From Agilicoccus flavus (GTDB taxonomy: Bacteria; Actinomycetota; Actinomycetes; Actinomycetales; Dermatophilaceae): DNA of 64,000 nt. Numbering within the stretch: the stretch's first letter is position 1; the number at the start of each line of letters is the position of its first letter. The stretch covers positions 731,714 through 795,713 of the forward strand of contig NZ_JACYXE010000001.1 in the NCBI RefSeq assembly GCF_014857905.1, read 5' to 3'. Positions 60,805 to 64,000 of this stretch are shown piece by piece. The notes under the pieces are model-generated. The model was not told the DNA's origin and ran no database searches. It was given only the letters and a program-made list of their open reading frames with translations. Both the position numbers and the translations under genes were made by a program.

Positions 60805-61773
60805 GTGCCTCGTCACCTCACCCCCCTCGTCCACGTCGCCGTCGGCGCCGTCCTGGTCGGAGGTGGCCTCGCCGCCTCCCCCGCCGCGAGCGCCGCGCCT
60901 CCGGGCCGCGACCACGGCCTCGAGACGACCATCCGCTCGACCGACCGCACCACCGCCTGGACGCTGACGGACACCCTCGACCTGTCCTTCGACACGTTCC
61001 ACCCGCAGGGCCTCGTCGTCACCCGCGACCGCATCTATCTGTCGTCCGTGGAGATCATCGAGCCGACGACCCGCTACCCGAAGCCGGTCGACGGCATGGA
61101 CCGCACCCCGGGCAAGGGCGTGGGGCACCTGTTCGTCATGGACCGTGCCGGGAAGCTGCTGCGCGACATCCGCCTCGGCGAGGGCGACAACTACCACCCC
61201 GGCGGCATCGACGTCGACGGCCGCAACATCTGGGTGTCGGTGGCCCAGTACCGCCCCCACAGCAGCGCGATCGTCTACCGCGTCGACACCAGAACCCTGC
61301 GGGCGCAACGGATGTTCGAGGTCGACGACCACGTCGGCGGGCTCGTGTACGACAAGGCCACCCAGCGTCTCGTCGGCAACAGTTGGGGCTCGCGCCGCTT
61401 CTACGAGTGGACCCTGACCGGCCGCGAGCTGCGCAGCTGGGCGAACACGAGCCACTTCATCGACTACCAGGACTGCAAGTACGTGCAGCGACGCAACGCC
61501 CTGTGCACCGGCGTCACCAACCTCCCGACGCAGAAGGAGGGGGTCGCCTACGAACTCGGCGGGTATGCCCTCCTCGACCTGAGCACCGGCAACGTGTTGC
61601 ACGAGGTGCCCTTCCAGCAGTGGTCCACGGCCGGGCACGTGGCGACCCGGAACCCCACGATGTTCACGTCGTCCGGCGACCACCTGACGATGTACGCGGC
61701 GCCCGACGACGCCGAGGAGGGCAAGGGCACCCAGATCCTCACGTACGAGGCCGACGTGAGCGGCGCGCGCTGA
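60805..61773 (+). CDS. Secreted DUF6454-like propeller protein
   Basis: 322 residues from GTG 60805, 6 bp after AAGGAG. Signal peptide at residues 1-28. The rest has repeating beta segments (FHPQGLVVTRDRIYLSSVEI, YHPGGIDVDGRNIWVSVAQY and VGGLVYDKATQRLVGNSWGS), as in a beta-propeller, and a probable disulfide (QDCKYVQRRNALCTG). It resembles the DUF6454 family of secreted proteins. Ligand or activity unknown. The two secreted proteins here may be co-regulated. Confidence 0.72.
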   Translation: MPRHLTPLVHVAVGAVLVGGGLAASPAASAAPPGRDHGLETTIRSTDRTTAWTLTDTLDLSFDTFHPQGLVVTRDRIYLSSVEIIEPTTRYPKPVDGMDRTPGKGVGHLFVMDRAGKLLRDIRLGEGDNYHPGGIDVDGRNIWVSVAQYRPHSSAIVYRVDTRTLRAQRMFEVDDHVGGLVYDKATQRLVGNSWGSRRFYEWTLTGRELRSWANTSHFIDYQDCKYVQRRNALCTGVTNLPTQKEGVAYELGGYALLDLSTGNVLHEVPFQQWSTAGHVATRNPTMFTSSGDHLTMYAAPDDAEEGKGTQILTYEADVSGAR

Positions 61774-61978
61774 GGGGCACGTTCCCAGGCGGCCCGCTGT
61801 CGCTCGGGGCCCGCGGCTGCGTCACGTCGCCGCGGGCCCCGGCGGTGGGCCGGGGGGACCTGACCCGCCGAGGCCGGGCACGATCCCGGCTGCCGACGGG
61901 TGGCGCGCTTGGCACTCTGGTCTCGGGAGCTCGCGCACTCGGTGAGCGCCCGCCCGGCGCGACGATTGGAGCAGGACC

Positions 61979-62485
61979 ATGACCACGTTCCCCGAGCCCG
62001 CGTCGTCGGCCGACACCGCGGGCCTCTTCGCGAACTACCTCTCGTTCTACCGCGACGTCGTCGAGGGCAAGTTGCGCGGACTCACCGACGCCCAGCTCCG
62101 GGCGCCCGTCCTGCCGTCGGGTTGGAGCCCGCTGGAGCTGCTCACCCACCTCGTGCACATGGAGCGTCGCTGGTTCGTGTGGGGTGTGCTCGGCGAGCCC
62201 GTCGACGAGCCGTGGGGCGACGCCGCCCCCGACGGCGGGTGGCGGCTGCGCGACGACGACACCCTGGACAGCCTCCTCGACCGACTGCACGCGGGCGGCC
62301 GCCGCACGGAGGAGATCCTCGCCGAGGTCGGCCTGAGCGACGACGCGGCGGTCGGCGGGCGCTTCGAGGCCGACCCGCCGACCGTGCTGTGGATCTGCTT
62401 CCACGTGCTCCAGGAGTACGCCCGGCACGCCGGGCACCTCGACGCCGTCCGGGAGCTGCTCGACGGCGCGACCGGGGAGGGGTGA
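61979..62485 (+). CDS. DinB/DUF664-family protein
   Basis: 168 residues from ATG 61979, which follows GGAGCAGGACC. Four-helix DinB fold with the three metal His positions: LTHLVHMERRWFVWGVLG (first), and VLQEYARHAGHLDAVRELLD (last two). DUF664 members are metal-dependent and probably thiol-linked transferases; the substrate is unknown. It appears intact, unlike the DinB-like gene at 17739. Confidence 0.83.
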   Translation: MTTFPEPASSADTAGLFANYLSFYRDVVEGKLRGLTDAQLRAPVLPSGWSPLELLTHLVHMERRWFVWGVLGEPVDEPWGDAAPDGGWRLRDDDTLDSLLDRLHAGGRRTEEILAEVGLSDDAAVGGRFEADPPTVLWICFHVLQEYARHAGHLDAVRELLDGATGEG

Positions 62486-62801
62486 CGGGCGCGCATCCGG
62501 GCCGGCCGGCGCCTCCCAGCCCGAACGAGGGACCGCGCCCCGACCCGGCGGACCTCGAGCCCCATCTGCTCGGGGGAAGAACCGCAACGACGACATGGAC
62601 AGCATCCCCGCGTTTCCCTGCAACCTCGTGACCTGCGCTGATGACATCCGGCGTTCGTGTCGATGTCGTCCATCGTGTTCTTCGATCCTGCACACCGCCC
62701 GACGCCGGTCGAGTGGAGCGCGGAGACCGACCTCGGACGGCCGCGGGCGCCTCACGCCGGACCTCGAGCAGGACACCGTTCGCCTCGGTAGCGTTCGCCC
62801 C
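62486..62801. other. Intergenic region without a gene
   Basis: 316 bp between the DinB gene and the VOC pseudogene. No frame shows a recognisable protein and no palindrome of note is seen. It probably carries the promoter of the VOC/SpoIIAA-like genes. Confidence 0.45.
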
Positions 62802-63240
62802 ATGCCCATCCGACTCGAGAACGTCGGCATCGCCGTCCGTGACCTCGACGCCACGATCGCCTTCTTCACCGACCTGGGGCTGACTCCTCGGCCGCGACAC
62901 CGTCCAGGGCGACTGGACCGAGGTCGCCACCGGCCTCGACGGCAACCACGCCCACATCGCGATGCTCGGCACGCCGGACGGCCACGGCCGGCTCGAGCTC
63001 TTCGAATACGTCCACCCCGACGCCATCGAGACCGAGCCGACCCTGCCCAACGAGATCGGCATGCACCGCGTCGCGTTCTCCGTCGACGACCTCGACGCCG
63101 CCCTCGAGATCGCCGCGACGCACGGCTGCCACCCGCTGCGCGGCGTCGCGACCTACGAAGACGTCTACAAGCTCACCTACGTCCGCGGCCCCAGCGGCAT
63201 CATCGTCATGCTCGCGGAGGAGCTGCAGAAGGAGTCCTGA
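62802..63240 (+). pseudogene. VOC-family protein (methylmalonyl-CoA epimerase-like), frameshifted
   Basis: From ATG 62802 the frame reads RLENVGIAVRDLDATIAFFT, then DLGLT. At about 62885 homology moves to another frame: LLGRDTVQGDWTEVATGLDG, HAHIAMLGTPDGHGRLELFE, NEIGMHRVAFSVDDLDAALE and GIIVMLAEELQKES, ending at 63240. A 2-base loss in the GLT-LLG stretch explains it. Repaired, it would be a normal ~146-residue VOC protein. Only 2 bp separate its stop from the next start, so the pair was an operon. A sequence error is possible. Confidence 0.78.
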
Positions 63241-63242
63241 CC

Positions 63243-63602
63243 ATGCTGACCACCCACGTCGAGACCGGCACCGACCTCGTGACCATCGACTACTCCGGCG
63301 CCCTCGACGCGCAGGAGATGAAGGCCTGCCGGGCGGTGCTCGAGCAGGTCGTCGCCGAGCACGGAAGCCTGCGCCTGCTCGCCCGGTACGGCGACGTGGA
63401 CCTGCGGCACATCGAGCCGCAGGCGATCTGGGAGGACCTCAAGAACATCCCGATCATCCGCCACGTCGAGCGCTGCGCGATCGTCGCCCACCAGGACTGG
63501 CTGCGGCGGATCTCCGACGTCGCAGGGCATGCCCTGCCGGGCGAGATCCGCACCTTCGACGTCGGTCAGGAGGCTCAGGCGCGGGCCTGGGTGACGGGCT
63601 GA
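63243..63602 (+). CDS. SpoIIAA-like (STAS/SEC14-type) protein
   Basis: 119 residues from ATG 63243. Small alpha/beta domain: VTIDYSGALDAQEMKACRAV, LRLLARYGDVDLRHIEPQAI and VERCAIVAHQDWLRRISDVA, then LPGEIRTFDVGQEAQARAWV. This is the SpoIIAA-like family found free-standing in many bacteria, with no proven activity; lipid or protein binding is assumed. It was coupled to the broken VOC gene. Confidence 0.75.
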   Translation: MLTTHVETGTDLVTIDYSGALDAQEMKACRAVLEQVVAEHGSLRLLARYGDVDLRHIEPQAIWEDLKNIPIIRHVERCAIVAHQDWLRRISDVAGHALPGEIRTFDVGQEAQARAWVTG

Positions 63603-63854
63603 GGCTGCCTCGCCGGTTCTGATAGTGGCGCGAGCCGGTCGGACGCGCCGGCGCACAGCGAGACGCATCGAAGGCAGAGGTGACACGGACCCGCAAGAGG
63701 AGTGCGAGCTCCACGCAGACCCCAGCAAAACGAAGCTTGAAGGCAAGCCCGTCCGAAGGCGCCTGAGTGACCCGGTGCGCGTGCGCTTCCCGAACGGACA
63801 GCCCGACGTGGAGCACGAGGTCGGGACTGCTGCACGATCAGGTGACAGGTTGGG

Positions 63855-64000
63855 TCACGCAGCCTGAGTGGCTGGCGTGGTGTCGTGGGTTGTCATGATG
63901 GTCTCGTACTCGATGGGGGTCAATCGTCCGAGGGCGGTTTGTCGCCGGCGTCGGTGGTAGGTCCGTTCGATCCAGCGCACGATCGCGTTCCGTAGCTCCT
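63855..64000 (-). mobile_element. IS3-family transposase, C-terminal end (cut by window edge)
   Basis: The minus-strand frame entering from the window end reads ELRNAIVRWIERTYHRRRRQ, then TALGRLTPIEYETIMTTHDT and a short tail to TGA at 63857-63855. AIxxWIExxYxRxRR with ALGxLTPxEYE is the signature C-terminus of the IS3-family integrase (OrfB). The terminus of the element probably lies within 63825-63855 (CTGCACGATCAGGTGACAGG region), but the other end is outside the window, so the inverted repeat and any duplication cannot be checked. Confidence 0.85.

Noticed and set aside
50629..64000. Composite transposon between the ISL3 element and the terminal IS3 fragment
   Set aside because: The two elements are of different families, and the ISL3 element has its own duplication, so it moved alone.
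1..64000. tRNA genes, riboswitches and an origin of replication
   Set aside because: I looked for cloverleaf-like clusters, known riboswitch cores and DnaA-box clusters by eye and found none convincing. A covariance-model search would be decisive.

Overview
The window is about 64 kb of very GC-rich chromosome. Codons end in G or C, GTG starts are common, Shine-Dalgarno sequences look like AAGGAG or GGAGG, and a ClgR/PopR-type regulator sits beside a second ClpP pair. This points to an actinobacterium, most likely Micrococcales; the order is an inference and I name no species. I saw no rRNA, tRNA, CRISPR array or replication origin.

Layout. 0-16 kb: housekeeping and secreted enzymes (hemerythrin-like protein, a MenC/N-acylamino-acid racemase pair, OsmC, GH26-like and GH3 secreted hydrolases, two SDRs, two medium-chain dehydrogenases including FdhA, a secreted carboxylesterase, STAS and HhH-GPD proteins). 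It also holds a 53-bp tandem repeat that supplies the tail of an ASCH protein. 16-25 kb: small regulators (LacI, ArsR, two MerR, AraC, LysR) among several broken genes. 25-27.3 kb: a non-canonical ClpP pair and a PopR/ClgR-like regulator with a C-terminal LAA tail. 27.6-33.6 kb: secreted GDSL esterase and nuclease, then an M20 hydrolase with two membrane proteins (one DUF5058). 33.9-37 kb: a PLD-helicase-DUF3427 protein. 37.5-46.8 kb: secreted tannase-like esterase, CtaG-like and DUF2243 membrane proteins, an ABC-2 exporter, an AbiEi/DUF559-like protein, formamidase plus FmdB, and a DUF4396 protein with a metal-operator-like palindrome at its start codon. 46.9-59.4 kb: a sugar/polyol catabolic island. 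59.7-64 kb: secreted phosphodiesterase-like and DUF6454 proteins, DinB, a broken VOC gene, a SpoIIAA-like protein and the end of an IS3-family element.

The main theme is gene decay. The sugar/polyol island once held a SorC-type regulator, an RbsA-like ATPase, an RbsC-like permease, an FGGY kinase, an alcohol dehydrogenase, a class II aldolase, a polyol-type MFS carrier and a polyol-type binding protein. The ATPase is now split by an ISL3-family element (50629-52074) with a perfect 8-bp target duplication. The permease and kinase are fused by a deletion. The binding protein has one in-frame TAG where relatives carry Trp. Elsewhere a LacI gene, a BKACE gene, a DinB gene, two VOC genes, a PIN toxin, a PPOX gene and an SDR are truncated or frameshifted. 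Some single-base frameshifts could be sequence errors; the insertion and the deletions cannot.

A second theme is short structured repeats: 3.2 copies of a 53-bp direct repeat, two copies of a ~112-bp element with ~21-bp inverted ends, and a ~110-bp imperfect palindrome. Two of these families run into neighbouring reading frames and supply the C-terminus and stop codon of the host gene.
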